A stretch of 64,000 bases of DNA from Massilia sp. Root418 (GCF_001425265.1 NZ_LMEC01000025.1:305-64304), one strand, 5' to 3'. Numbered from the stretch's first letter, positions 24,032-33,307 are shown. The notes: generated by a model from the sequence alone, not told the origin. Translations and numbers: made by a program.

Positions 24032-25420
24032 ATGCGCCACCTCCAACCGCTATCGATAGTCCTGGCCGCCGCGCTGTGCGCAACGGCAGCCCTGGCCGCG
24101 CAGCCTGAATGGCCCGACGATGCCTGGATCAGGCCGTCCGCCACTGCCGGCGGCGACGGCGTGCGCCTGGCCGCCAGCGCCGACGGCAAAACCTGGCGTG
24201 ACCTCGGGCGGATATTCATCCAGCCTGCTGCCGGCAGCGGCCGGATGCGCAATCCCCGCCTGCAGCGCGGCGCGGACGGCATCTTCCGCCTGGTCTGGGA
24301 CACCGGCCGCAAGGACAAGGCCATCGGCTACGCGTCCTCGACCGACCTCGTGAACTGGTCCGGACAGACCTTCGTCCACCGCCAGGACGACGTACCGGGC
24401 GCCGCAAGAGACGCTGCAAACGGCGCCGGCGCGGCCCTGTGGGTAGCGCCCTGGCTGGTGAAGGAAGCGGAAGCGGCGCAGCCAGGCGCAGCCGCCCAGC
24501 CCATCCCCGTCCCGCCGCCCGCGCTGGAAGGCTACACCGCCGACCCATCGATCCGCGTGTTCGGCGACACCTACTACCTCTACCCCACTTCCGACAAGCC
24601 GCACTGGCAGACCACCGACTTCTCGGTCTGGTCATCCAAAAACCTGGTGGACTGGAAAAAGGAGCGCATGGTGCTGGACGTCACGCGCGACATCAAGTGG
24701 GCCAACATCGAAGCCTGGGCGCCGGATGCCATCGAGCGCTACGGCACCTACTACTTTTACTTCTGCGCCAAGGGCGAAATCGGCGTCGCCACCGCCAGCA
24801 GCCCGCTGGGCCCCTTCACCGACGCGCTGGGCGCGCCGCTGCTGCGCAAAGGCAGCGGCATCCAGACCAACACCATCGACCCCTATCCTTTCATCGACAG
24901 CGACGGCCAGGCCTACCTCTACTACGGCAACGGCAAGCTGGCCAATGTGTACAAGCTCAAGCCCGACATGGTCACCCTGGACGGTCCCCCGGCCAGCATC
25001 GACCTGAAGGACTTCCGCGAAGGCATCGTGGTCTTCAAGCGCGGCGCCAAGTACTACTTCATGTGGTCCATCGACGACGCGCGCAGCCCCAACTACCGGG
25101 TCGGCTGGGGCGTGGCGGACTCGCCGCTCGGCCCCGTCACCTCCACAGCAGACCGGTTCATCGTGCTGCAACGTTCGGGCGCCGCCGTCGGCACCGCGCA
25201 CCACAGCGTGGTCAATGTGCCCGGCACGGACCGCTGGTACGTGGCCTACCACCGCCACGCCCTGCCGCAAGGCGGCGGCTACCAGCGCCAGACCGTGCTG
25301 GCGCGCATGGAGTTCGACAGCGCCGGCAATATCCTTCCCATGGATCCGCTCAAGGCCGCCTTCCAGCCCGGCGCTACCGGCGAACCCCTCGTCAACGGCA
25401 AAGGCCATGTTCCGCAATAA
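24032..25420 (+). CDS. secreted glycoside hydrolase family 43
   Basis: A 462-residue protein with a signal peptide (about 1-22) and a five-blade GH43 domain after an extra N-terminal stretch of about 140 residues. The catalytic triad is recognisable: Asp in YTADPSIRV (about 171), Asp in NTIDPYPFID (about 279) and Glu in FREGIVVFK (about 330). GH43 enzymes remove arabinose or xylose from hemicellulose or pectin side chains. The upstream open frame has no ribosome site, so I used MRHLQPLSIV. Probably its own transcription unit. Confidence 0.85.
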   Translation: MRHLQPLSIVLAAALCATAALAAQPEWPDDAWIRPSATAGGDGVRLAASADGKTWRDLGRIFIQPAAGSGRMRNPRLQRGADGIFRLVWDTGRKDKAIGYASSTDLVNWSGQTFVHRQDDVPGAARDAANGAGAALWVAPWLVKEAEAAQPGAAAQPIPVPPPALEGYTADPSIRVFGDTYYLYPTSDKPHWQTTDFSVWSSKNLVDWKKERMVLDVTRDIKWANIEAWAPDAIERYGTYYFYFCAKGEIGVATASSPLGPFTDALGAPLLRKGSGIQTNTIDPYPFIDSDGQAYLYYGNGKLANVYKLKPDMVTLDGPPASIDLKDFREGIVVFKRGAKYYFMWSIDDARSPNYRVGWGVADSPLGPVTSTADRFIVLQRSGAAVGTAHHSVVNVPGTDRWYVAYHRHALPQGGGYQRQTVLARMEFDSAGNILPMDPLKAAFQPGATGEPLVNGKGHVPQ

Positions 25421-25490
25421 GAGGCGTCCGCGACTTTACTGTTGCGGGGCACAGTGTTGGCGGCAGGCTAAAAAAATGCCCCGAAGGCCC

Positions 25491-25518
25491 TTGCATCTGC
25501 GAAATGATCTGCTATAAT
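25491..25518 (+). promoter_or_regulatory. tRNA-Phe promoter
   Basis: TTGCAT (25491-25496), a 16-base spacer and a perfect TATAAT (25513-25518), eleven bases before the tRNA. The near-consensus -10 suits a stable-RNA gene. Confidence 0.75.
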
Positions 25519-25528
25519 TCTGCTCCTT

Positions 25529-25604
25529 GGCCTGGTAGCTCAGTTGGTAGAGCAGAGGATTGAAAATCCTTGTGTCGGTGGTTCGATTCCGCCCCGGGCC
25601 ACCA
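25529..25604 (+). tRNA. tRNA-Phe (GAA)
   Basis: A 76-base cloverleaf with an encoded CCA end. The acceptor stem GGCCTGG pairs with CCGGGCC (allowing a wobble), the D stem is GCTC/GAGC, and the anticodon loop TTGAAAA gives anticodon GAA at 25562-25564. The T loop is GTTCGATTC. Closely matches bacterial tRNA-Phe. A strong promoter and a terminator flank it, so it is a single-gene unit. Confidence 0.97.
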
Positions 25605-25618
25605 AGAATGCAAAAAAA

Positions 25619-25641
25619 CGCCACCTTCGGGTGGCGTTTTT
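25619..25641 (+). terminator. terminator after tRNA-Phe
   Basis: CGCCACC-TTCG-GGTGGCG stem with a stable UUCG tetraloop and a T5 tail; an A7 run on the left makes it work in both directions. Confidence 0.92.
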
Positions 25642-25993
25642 GTTTCCGGGACAGGAAGTCTTCGTGTCCGGCCTAGTCTTTGTGTCCAGCCCATCTCCGG
25701 CTCGCCGTTCTCCCGCTTTCGCATTCTCAGGCGCATACCGCTCGTGTTCTGCTGTAGCGCCGCTCACGGAGCGGCACGATCTCTTGCCTGCCTACGCTGC
25801 CCCGCAATAAAGAAGTCCTTGCCACAATCATTGGTTCCCGAGGGGCACCAGGGTATGTACTCTTGCGTGCCTACCGTCCCGTAGCAGTCCACGATAAGGT
25901 GCTTCGCATGCGTTATGCATGGCTCGGCGACATGGACGCTCTTGTTACCAGGATCGCCGGTATTGAGGTTTTATCTGACAAGGGGAGTTAAAC
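25642..25993. other. 352-base gene-free stretch with an open-frame remnant
   Basis: Between the tRNA terminator and the MBL-fold gene I see no complete gene. One plus-strand frame stays open for 78 codons (25758-25991). From 25908 it could encode a 27-residue peptide (MRYAWLGDMDALVTRIAGIE and on), whose TAA lies two bases before the next ATG. It has no recognisable family and no upstream start of the right kind. The base composition is less GC-biased than the rest of the window. It may be the tail of a broken gene or an untranslated leader. Confidence 0.4.
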
Positions 25994-26893
25994 ATGTGCT
26001 TATGCCACGGATCACTTTACCCAGATCACGATCTGATCCCGTCTCGCTACTTGACGCGGGTTGGCGATATCGAGGTCATGGTTATTAGCGATGGGGCGGT
26101 AGGAGTACCAGCCGAGGGCTTGGGAATCAACGTCGATCCAGCCGAACGGGATGCCACACTGCGCAGCAAATTCTTGCCGGAGGTGGTCGATTGGGGGATG
26201 AACGTCATCGTCATCCGCAGCGGCGGCCGTACCATACTCGTCGACGCCGGAACCGGATCGGAAATGCCGCAATCGACGCGGACCGGGCGCCTGGCCCTGC
26301 GGCTGAAGGCAGCCGGCATCGAGCCAGGGTCAGTGACCGATGTTATCGCGACCCACCTGCACATGGACCATATCGGCGGCTTGCTGGACGAGCGGCTGAG
26401 GAGCCACATGCGTCCGGACCTGCGGATCCACGCGTCGGCGATCGATCTGGAATTCTTCAAGTCGCCCGATTTCTCACACAACACATTCGGCGGGCTTCAG
26501 GACATCATCCGGTCGAGCTCCCAGAAGTTCCTGGACGCGTACCAGAGCGAGTTGCGGCCGTTCACCAAGGAGTTCCAGGTAGCCCCCGGCGTGGTCGTCA
26601 CGCACACCGGCGGGCACACTCCCGGACACAGCGTGGTGCGCGTCTCGTCCCGCGGCGAGCGGCTGACGTTTGCAGGCGACGCCCTGGTCCCGCTCGGGAT
26701 CGAGTGCCCCGAATGGCAAAACGGCTTCGATCACGAACCCGAGGAAGCCACGCGCGTCCGGGTCGGTCTGTTGCGCGAGGCGGCGGAGAGCGGCGAGCTG
26801 TTCATGGCCAGCCATTTATCGTTCCCGGCACTCGGCCGCGTTGCGGTCGACGGGAATGCCTACCGGTATGTGCCGGCGACCTGGGCATACTGA
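25994..26893 (+). CDS. MBL-fold metallo-hydrolase
   Basis: A 299-residue metallo-beta-lactamase-fold hydrolase. The zinc-binding motif is THLHMDHIGG (HxHxDH), and later metal ligands lie in VVTHTGGHTPGHS and FAGDALVPLG. This outline fits lactonases and related hydrolases, but the substrate is unknown. The start follows AAGGGGAG. Codon use (more GTA, GGA, TTG and CGG; less CTG and GGC) differs from neighbours. The gene sits just downstream of a tRNA gene and ends with its own terminator, which suggests transfer. No integrase is nearby. Confidence 0.85.
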   Translation: MCLCHGSLYPDHDLIPSRYLTRVGDIEVMVISDGAVGVPAEGLGINVDPAERDATLRSKFLPEVVDWGMNVIVIRSGGRTILVDAGTGSEMPQSTRTGRLALRLKAAGIEPGSVTDVIATHLHMDHIGGLLDERLRSHMRPDLRIHASAIDLEFFKSPDFSHNTFGGLQDIIRSSSQKFLDAYQSELRPFTKEFQVAPGVVVTHTGGHTPGHSVVRVSSRGERLTFAGDALVPLGIECPEWQNGFDHEPEEATRVRVGLLREAAESGELFMASHLSFPALGRVAVDGNAYRYVPATWAY

Positions 26894-26916
26894 CGCTGCA
26901 AATCCGGATACAGAAA

Positions 26917-26946
26917 CGCCAGCCCTTGTTTCGGCTGGCGTTTTTT
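26917..26946 (+). terminator. terminator after MBL-fold gene
   Basis: CGCCAGCC (26917-26924), eight-base loop, GGCTGGCG (26933-26940), T6. Its 3' half resembles the tRNA-Phe terminator (TGGCGTTTTT then GTT and pyrimidines). Confidence 0.92.
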
Positions 26947-27015
26947 GTTCCCTGAGCGGATCACATGGTTGTGGCGGATGGGCGGCGGCAACTCCGCCGG
27001 GCGCAAAAGTTAGCG

Positions 27016-27021
27016 TACAAT
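27016..27021 (+). promoter_or_regulatory. candidate -10 element for the cyanophycinase-like gene
   Basis: TACAAT, 31 bases before the ATG, preceded by the GCG context often seen in Burkholderiales promoters. No good -35 was found. Confidence 0.35.
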
Positions 27022-27052
27022 CAAGCGCACCCAACCCACGCCGGAGCCTGTT

Positions 27053-28066
27053 ATGCGCATGCCTTTCCCTCGCGGTCTGCTGTCTGCCCTTTCCCTCTCG
27101 CTCGCGGCGCTGCTCTTGCCGTGCCAGGCCCAGGCGGGCAAACCTTACGATTATGCGGTGGTCGGCAATCCGGCCAACGTGGTGCTGCCGGCGCCGGCCC
27201 AGCCCTCGCTGGTGCTGATGGGCGGCGGGCCGGACGTGGACGACGCCTTCAAGTGGATGATCGCCAAGTCCGGCGGTGGCAACTTCGTCATCCTGCGCTC
27301 GCGCGGCACCGACGCCTACAACCCCTACGTGTACGACATGGGCGGCGTGGCGTCGGTGGAAACCATCATCATCCCCAGCCGCGAGGCGGCCAGCGATCCC
27401 TTCGTGATCGCCCGCATCCAGGGCGCCGAGGCGCTGTTCATTGCCGGCGGCGACCAGAGCGACTATGTGAAATTCTGGAAAGGTACACCGGTGCAAACGG
27501 CCATCGAAGCGCTGGCCGCGAAGAACATTCCCATCGGCGGCACCAGCGCCGGTCTGGCCGTCATGAGCAAGTTCTCGTTTACGGCGCTGAACGGCACCAT
27601 CACTTCTGCCGCCGCGCTGGCCAACCCCTACGACAAGTCGCTGACCCTGGGGCGCGATTTCCTGACCCTGCCCGACATGGGCGGCCTGATCGCCGATCCG
27701 CACCTGGACGCGCGGGACCGCATGGGCCGCCTGATCACCTTCATGGCGCGCATCGTCGCCGACGGCTGGAGCAGCAGCGTGCACGGCGTCGGCGTGGACG
27801 TGGAAACCGCGCTGCTGGTCGAAGGCGGCAAGGCTACGCGCGTGGGACTCGGGTCGGCCTACTTCCTGCGTACCGTGGGCCTGCCCGAAGTGTGCAAACC
27901 CAAAACGCCGCTCACCTACCGCAACGTGGCCACCCAACGCCTCTCGGGCAACGGCAGCTTTGACATGCGCAACTGGGCAAGCTATGACGGCGGCACCGTC
28001 AACTACAGCATCTCCGCCGTCAACGGCGTGCTCAGTTCTACGCAGGCGGGCGGCGCCATCTACTAG
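27053..28066 (+). CDS. secreted cyanophycinase-like peptidase (S51)
   Basis: A 337-residue protein with a signal peptide cut near CQAQA-G (about 27). The serine nucleophile motif is PIGGTSAGLAVM, with FIAGGDQSDYVKFW before it and DPHLDARDRMGRL after it, the S51/cyanophycinase pattern. Cyanophycinases split the Asp-Arg storage polymer cyanophycin; exported forms attack external polymer. No cyanophycin synthetase lies in the window, so an external dipeptide-polymer scavenging role is inferred. A DUF4424 gene follows 26 bases later. Confidence 0.85.
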   Translation: MRMPFPRGLLSALSLSLAALLLPCQAQAGKPYDYAVVGNPANVVLPAPAQPSLVLMGGGPDVDDAFKWMIAKSGGGNFVILRSRGTDAYNPYVYDMGGVASVETIIIPSREAASDPFVIARIQGAEALFIAGGDQSDYVKFWKGTPVQTAIEALAAKNIPIGGTSAGLAVMSKFSFTALNGTITSAAALANPYDKSLTLGRDFLTLPDMGGLIADPHLDARDRMGRLITFMARIVADGWSSSVHGVGVDVETALLVEGGKATRVGLGSAYFLRTVGLPEVCKPKTPLTYRNVATQRLSGNGSFDMRNWASYDGGTVNYSISAVNGVLSSTQAGGAIY

Positions 28067-28092
28067 GCCGCAGCCGGTGGTAACATGGCTGG

Positions 28093-29088
28093 ATGACAAC
28101 ATTTAATTTTGCACTCGCAGCGCTGCTGCTGCCTGGCCTGGCGCTCGCCAACGACGGTATCGGCGGCGTCAGCGCCGGCGGCATCGTGTTCCGCAAGACC
28201 GGCGCCATCGCCATGAAAAAAGAGGTCCTTACCGTCAGCCATGCGCTGATCAGCGTGGACTACGAATTCGTGAACGAGTCCCCGGCGGACGTGGAAGAAA
28301 CCATCATCTTCCCCCTGCCCGCCTACCCAGCCTCCGAGCAGCCCAGCGACACCTACTTCGGCCGCCCCGGCGGCTTTTCCATCAAGGTGGACGGCAGGAA
28401 CGTCAGCTACAGCACCGTGGTGCAAGCATCGCTGGACGGCGTGGACGTGACCGCGCAGCTCAGGAAGCTGGGCTTGACCGACGCGCAGATAGCCTTCCAC
28501 CCCAGCTTCGCCCCTGCTGCCAACGTGGCGCCGTTCACCGCGCAGCAGCGCCAGCAGCTGACCAGGCTGAAGCTGATCGGCGAAGGGGCAATCGGCTCCG
28601 TCGGCCCGATGTGGGACATCCAGGTGAACTACGTGTGGAAGCAAAAGTTCCCGACCAATAAGGTCGTGCGCGTGCACCATGAATACCGGCCCTTCGTGTC
28701 GGCCGGGCCGGGCGAGTCCGGCATGGACGACGACACCGCGCGCCAATACTGCGCCGACGCGGCTTTCCTGAAATCGTGGAGAAAGCTGGCGGCGCACAAT
28801 GGCGGTCCGGAAGCCGCTTATTTGAACGCGGCCAAAGTGTCCTACATCCTCAAGACAGGCAACACCTGGAAAAACGGCATCGAGGATTTCACGCTCAACG
28901 TCGTCAAGAGCGATCCGTCCGAACTGGTGAGCCTGTGCTTCCCCGGCACCTTCAAGAAAACGGATCCGAAAACCTACCAGGTCCGCCTGCGCAACTTTAA
29001 ACCGGAGCGTGACCTGGAGGTCTATTTCGGCAATATCGAGGCCGGCGCCGGCGGCAATGACGGCGACATGCCTGTCCCATCCAGGTGA
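28093..29088 (+). CDS. DUF4424-domain secreted protein
   Basis: A 331-residue protein with a short signal peptide (ends LALA-N, about 19). The body resembles DUF4424: GIVFRKTGAIAMKKEVLTVS and SVDYEFVNESPADVEETIIF, with conserved aromatic and proline positions later (MWDIQVNYVWKQKFP, VHHEYRPFVS). Its function is unknown; the family is periplasmic or secreted. It is probably cotranscribed with the cyanophycinase-like gene and ends six bases before the convergent YgjV-like gene. Confidence 0.75.
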   Translation: MTTFNFALAALLLPGLALANDGIGGVSAGGIVFRKTGAIAMKKEVLTVSHALISVDYEFVNESPADVEETIIFPLPAYPASEQPSDTYFGRPGGFSIKVDGRNVSYSTVVQASLDGVDVTAQLRKLGLTDAQIAFHPSFAPAANVAPFTAQQRQQLTRLKLIGEGAIGSVGPMWDIQVNYVWKQKFPTNKVVRVHHEYRPFVSAGPGESGMDDDTARQYCADAAFLKSWRKLAAHNGGPEAAYLNAAKVSYILKTGNTWKNGIEDFTLNVVKSDPSELVSLCFPGTFKKTDPKTYQVRLRNFKPERDLEVYFGNIEAGAGGNDGDMPVPSR

Positions 29089-29094
29089 AGCCGC

Positions 29095-29610
29095 TCACGC
29101 AGGCTGCGTCCTGGCCTGGCGCGCCATGCGCCAGATGGTGAGCGTATTGACGGCGGCGATCACCACTTCCAGCGCCGTGCCGCCGATGGATCCGGCAATG
29201 ACATTGTTCGCGATCCACAGCCCGGTCCCGCACAGCATCACCAGCCGCATGGGCACGCCCTGCAGCTGGAACAGCGCATAGGTGCCCAGGCAGGAGGCGG
29301 CCAGCGGCAGCCAGTCGCTGGGCTGCTTCGCCAGCAACAGCCCCAGTGCCAGGTTGGCGGCGATCACGCCCACCATCACCCACCTGGAGCGGGTGCGCAG
29401 CGCCAGCAGGGAGCGCAGCAGCGACATGGTGGAACTGGCCACCGCAGTCGGGTTGCCCAGCAAGGCGAAGTGCAGCACGTAGGCCAGGCACTCGCCAGCC
29501 ATGAACAGCTTGAAGCGCCTGTCGTCCGTCTGCAGGAAGGACCCGACACCCAGCACGAAAGCGGCGTAGCCCACGCACTGCGCAGGCGAGAACCAGTCTA
29601 TCGCCATCAT
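29095..29610 (-). CDS. YgjV-like inner membrane protein
   Basis: A 171-residue protein made largely of six hydrophobic helices, with the family features FSPAQCVGYAAFVLGVGSFL near the start and IANNVIAGSIGG near the end. The function of YgjV proteins is unknown. Two consecutive ATG codons (29610, 29607) overlap the stop of the DUF885 gene upstream (ATGATG), so translation is coupled. Confidence 0.75.
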   Translation of the reverse strand: MMAIDWFSPAQCVGYAAFVLGVGSFLQTDDRRFKLFMAGECLAYVLHFALLGNPTAVASSTMSLLRSLLALRTRSRWVMVGVIAANLALGLLLAKQPSDWLPLAASCLGTYALFQLQGVPMRLVMLCGTGLWIANNVIAGSIGGTALEVVIAAVNTLTIWRMARQARTQPA

Positions 29611-31415
29611 GATGCCGCCTTGTTCTCCGCGATCCACTGGTCGACGATCCCGGTCAGCACGTCCATCGGCACCGAGCCGGCGCGCAGTACGACGTCGTGG
29701 AAGGCCGGCAGCGTGAAGCGGGGGCCCAGCGCGCCGCGCGCCTTTTCGCGCAACTCCAGGATGCGCAGCATGCCGAGCAGATAGGCGCAGGCCTGGCCGG
29801 GGTTGGCAACGTAGCGGTCCACTTCCGATGCCGGCATGCCGTAGTCGATGGCTTGCTGGCGGGTCCAGCCCTTGGTGTGCAGGCCGGTATCGACCACCAG
29901 CCTGCGCGCGCGGAACAGCTGTTCGGAAAGCCCGCCCAGCATGCCCACCGTGTCGCCGTCGTACCAGCCCTGCTCCATGGCCAGCTGCTCCACGTACAGG
30001 GCCCAGCCTTCGCTGTTGGCGCTGCCGCCGCTGAAGATGCGGCGCGCGCGGTATTTCGGCAGGTCCGTCATTTCCTGCTGCAGCGCGATCTGGAAGTGGT
30101 GGCCCGGCACGCCTTCGTGGTAGGCCAGCGTGCGCATCACCACCATTTCGTACTCGGGGCCGGGCAACGGCATCCAGAACACGCCGGGACGGCTGCCGTC
30201 CGGCGCCGGCGGGCTGTAGCGCGCGGAGCCGGTGGCTTCGGTCAGCGCCGGCTCGCGCCGCACTTCGATCGGCGCGCGCGGCTTCAGGTTGAACAGGGTC
30301 GTGCTGCGCTGCCCGGCATCGCGCACCAGGTCCGCGTAGCGCGCCAGGATGGCCGGGCGCGGGTCCGGATCGGCCGGCGGCTGCAGTGCCTTGTCCAGTT
30401 TCACCATGCGCTGCTGGATGGTGCCTTCGGCGTAGCCAAGCTGGCGCAGGTACTTGTCCATTTCCGCTTCGATGCGCGCCACCTCGCGCAGGCCGATGGC
30501 GTGCACCGCGTCCGCCTTCAGGCTGGTGCCGGCGTTACGCGCCAGCAGATAGTCGTAAGCCGCTGCCCCGCCGGGCAGGCGCGAGATGCCCGCTTCGCTG
30601 CCGGTGCGCGGGTGCAGCTCCGCCAGCACTGCCTGCACCCGCGCGTAGGCAGGGCGTATGCGTTCGCCGACAATGCGGGTGGCGCGCGCGATGGCGGCGC
30701 TGCGCGCTTGCGGCGCCAGGTCCGCCAGGCCGGCGCTGCGTTCGGCCAGCGACGTCACCAGCACGTTCTGTTCGGGCGCGGGCTTTAGGAAAGCGTCCAC
30801 CTGGCCTTGCGCCTTCTCCAGGATGAAGCGCGGCGGCAGCAGCGAGCGGGCGGCTGCGGCGCGCGCCATGGCCACCGCTTCGTCCATCCGGGCCGGAATT
30901 TGCTCCAGGCGCGCCAGGTAGCTGTCCACGTCGGCTGCGCGGCGCACAGGATGCAGCTGCGTCATCAGGCGCGGCAGGCCCACCTGCGGGCCGCCCAGCT
31001 GAGAGAAGACGAACAGGTGGTCCTGGAAGGGACGGCCGGCCAGCTCGTTGGACAGGGTCCAGCGCATGGTCTCGGCTGAGGCGCGCTGGGTGGCGCCGAG
31101 CGGGCCGGCCAGGAAGGCGTCCAGCCTGGCGACGCCTTTGCGGGCCAGCGCCGCCTGCTTGTCGCGGTTGGCCTGCGTGATGGGCGAGAGCCGCGCATCC
31201 AGCGCGTCCTGCTCCGCGCCGGTGAAGTACTGGCTGCCGGTGGCCTGCTCGGGATTCAGGCGCATGTAGTCCGCAGCGAACGCTTTCGACCATTGATCGA
31301 ACGCGGCGCTCGCCGGTGCCGTGCGTGCCGGCGCAGCCTCGGCGGCGGCCAAAGCGGGGACCTCGGCTGTGAAGAGGGCAAGCGGCAGCAGCGCGAGGGC
31401 GAAACGGGGAAACAT
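29607..31415 (-). CDS. DUF885-family metallopeptidase-like protein
   Basis: A 602-residue exported protein (signal peptide about 1-24). The family motif YHEGVPGHHFQIALQQEM (about residue 432) contains an HExxxGHH-type metal site, and GGSANSEGWALYVEQLAMEQ supplies the usual downstream Glu. DUF885 proteins are putative zinc carboxypeptidase-like enzymes of unclear substrate. A second, partly visible member lies at the right edge (63277-64000). It is divergent from the TPR gene. Confidence 0.88.
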   Translation of the reverse strand: MFPRFALALLPLALFTAEVPALAAAEAAPARTAPASAAFDQWSKAFAADYMRLNPEQATGSQYFTGAEQDALDARLSPITQANRDKQAALARKGVARLDAFLAGPLGATQRASAETMRWTLSNELAGRPFQDHLFVFSQLGGPQVGLPRLMTQLHPVRRAADVDSYLARLEQIPARMDEAVAMARAAAARSLLPPRFILEKAQGQVDAFLKPAPEQNVLVTSLAERSAGLADLAPQARSAAIARATRIVGERIRPAYARVQAVLAELHPRTGSEAGISRLPGGAAAYDYLLARNAGTSLKADAVHAIGLREVARIEAEMDKYLRQLGYAEGTIQQRMVKLDKALQPPADPDPRPAILARYADLVRDAGQRSTTLFNLKPRAPIEVRREPALTEATGSARYSPPAPDGSRPGVFWMPLPGPEYEMVVMRTLAYHEGVPGHHFQIALQQEMTDLPKYRARRIFSGGSANSEGWALYVEQLAMEQGWYDGDTVGMLGGLSEQLFRARRLVVDTGLHTKGWTRQQAIDYGMPASEVDRYVANPGQACAYLLGMLRILELREKARGALGPRFTLPAFHDVVLRAGSVPMDVLTGIVDQWIAENKAAS

Positions 31416-31512
31416 GGTGGCCTTTCAAGTGAACTCAGCCCGCTATTTTGCCTTGCCTTTGCGCCGCGCGCACCTAAACTCTATAGGTCCAACCCGAAAA
31501 AGAGGAGGCAGC

Positions 31513-33297
31513 ATGCTCTGCTCTCGCACCCTCACGGCCACCGCCCTGCTGTCCCTGTGCCCGGTGGCGCTCACGCAGGCGGAACGCCCCAGCACGGGAT
31601 TCGATCCGCTATTCGACCAAACCATGTGCAGCGCCGGCCAGGCAGGACGGCCGCCCCTGCTGCTGGCCATGCTGGCAGCGCAGACCGAAACGGCGCCCTT
31701 CCGCGCCACCCAGCAGGACCGCAAGCCCGCCGCCGACAGCGACCCGCCCCTGTACACCAACCTGGGCACGCTGCACCTGCAGGTCAGCACCGGCAACTCC
31801 AAGGCCCAGGCCTATTTCGACCAGGGCCTGCGCCTGGTCTTCGCCTTCAACCACGCCGAAGCGGCGCGCGCCTTCCGCGCGGCGCAGCGCCACGATCCGG
31901 ACTGCGCCATGTGCTATTGGGGCGAAGCCCTGGTGCTGGGGCCCAACATCAATGCGCCCATGTTCCCGGAAGCGGTGGCGCCTGCCGCTGCGGCGGCCGC
32001 CAACGCACAAAGCCGCGCGGCGCGCGCCACGCCGCCCGAGCAGGCGCTGATACGGGCGGTCGTGCAGCGCTACCAGGCCGCGCCGCCGGCCGACCGGGCG
32101 CCGCTGGACCAGGCCTACGCCGCCGCCATGACGGAAGCCGCGCGCGCCTTCCCCAACCACGACACCATCCAGGTGCTGTTCGCCGAGTCGCTAATGGACC
32201 TGTCGCCGTGGGACTACTGGGAGGCGGCCGGCACGCGCGGCAAGGGCCGCACGCCGGAACTGGTGGATGCGCTGGAGCGGGTGCTGGAGCGCAATCCCAC
32301 CCACCCCGGCGCGGTGCACTACTACATCCATGCGGTGGAAGCGTCCAGCCATCCGGACAAGGCCCTGCCCTACGCGCGCACGCTGGCGCGCCAGATCCCG
32401 GGCGCCGGCCACATTGTCCACATGCCGTCGCACATCTACTACCGCACCGGCTTGTACAAGGAAGCGCTGCAGTCCAACCTGGACGCCATCGCCATCGACG
32501 AGAAGTATTTCAGCCAGGCCGGCAGCGACGCCGTCTACAAGGGCGCCTATTATCCGCACAACATCCACTTCGCCATGGTGTCCGCGCTGATGGGCGGGGA
32601 CGGTCCGAGCGCGCTGGCCGCTGCCGCCAAACTGGACAAGTCCATCCCGGCGGAAGCGCTGCCCAGCTTCGGCATGCTGCAGCCCGTGAAGGCGGCGCCC
32701 TACTTCTCGCACGTGCAGTTCAGCAGTCCCGACGAACTGATCGCCCTGCCCGCGCCCGGCCCGCAGCATGTGCTGGTGCGCGCCATGTGGCACTACGCGC
32801 GCGCGGTGGGCTATGCCCGCAAGGGCCGGCACGCCGAGAGCCAGAAGGAGATCGATGCGCTGGCGGGCATCGAACGGGGCGCCGACTTCCGCTCCATCAC
32901 CAGTTGGGGCGTGCCGGCGCCGGACATCGTGCACACCGCGCGTGCCGTGGCAACCGGCCGCCTGGCCGAGGCACGCGGCGACCTGCCGGCCGCCATCAAG
33001 GCGTACGAAGAAGGCGTGTCGGTGCAGGACGGCATGCCCTATACCGAACCGCCTTACTGGTACTACCCGGTGCGCCAGTCGCTGGGCGCGGTGCTGCTGC
33101 GCGTGGGGCGGCTGGACGAGGCCGAAGCGGCGTTCCGCAACTCCTTCGCGCGCACGCCCAGCAACGGCTGGGCGTTGCGCGGCCTGATGGAGGTCTACCG
33201 CCAGCGCGGCGACCAGGCAGCCCTGGCTGCCGCGCAGAAGCGCTTCGACGCCACCTGGCTGGGGCGCCGCAGCGGGCCTGAGCTGTCGCGCCTGTGA
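31513..33297 (+). CDS. tetratricopeptide-repeat protein
   Basis: A 594-residue exported protein (signal peptide about 1-22) with TPR-like helical pairs, such as QAYFDQGLRLVFAFNHAEAA, CYWGEALVLGPNINAPM, HPGAVHYYIHAVEAS and PHNIHFAMVSALMGG. These landmark segments belong to a conserved periplasmic TPR family without known function. AGAGGAGG stands before the ATG; a longer frame upstream is antisense to the DUF885 gene and was not used. Confidence 0.8.
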   Translation: MLCSRTLTATALLSLCPVALTQAERPSTGFDPLFDQTMCSAGQAGRPPLLLAMLAAQTETAPFRATQQDRKPAADSDPPLYTNLGTLHLQVSTGNSKAQAYFDQGLRLVFAFNHAEAARAFRAAQRHDPDCAMCYWGEALVLGPNINAPMFPEAVAPAAAAAANAQSRAARATPPEQALIRAVVQRYQAAPPADRAPLDQAYAAAMTEAARAFPNHDTIQVLFAESLMDLSPWDYWEAAGTRGKGRTPELVDALERVLERNPTHPGAVHYYIHAVEASSHPDKALPYARTLARQIPGAGHIVHMPSHIYYRTGLYKEALQSNLDAIAIDEKYFSQAGSDAVYKGAYYPHNIHFAMVSALMGGDGPSALAAAAKLDKSIPAEALPSFGMLQPVKAAPYFSHVQFSSPDELIALPAPGPQHVLVRAMWHYARAVGYARKGRHAESQKEIDALAGIERGADFRSITSWGVPAPDIVHTARAVATGRLAEARGDLPAAIKAYEEGVSVQDGMPYTEPPYWYYPVRQSLGAVLLRVGRLDEAEAAFRNSFARTPSNGWALRGLMEVYRQRGDQAALAAAQKRFDATWLGRRSGPELSRL

Positions 33298-33307
33298 GGC
33301 AGGCAAT

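Noticed and set aside
25529..26946. Integrated element with attachment sites at tRNA-Phe
   Set aside because: No integrase and no copy of the tRNA 3' end downstream was found in the window; only composition and terminators hint at transfer, so I kept it as a finding but not as a mobile element.
31293..33281. A second long plus-strand frame in the TPR gene
   Set aside because: The other frame has a signal peptide, repeats and a strong ribosome site; this one is Arg/Pro/Gly-rich.
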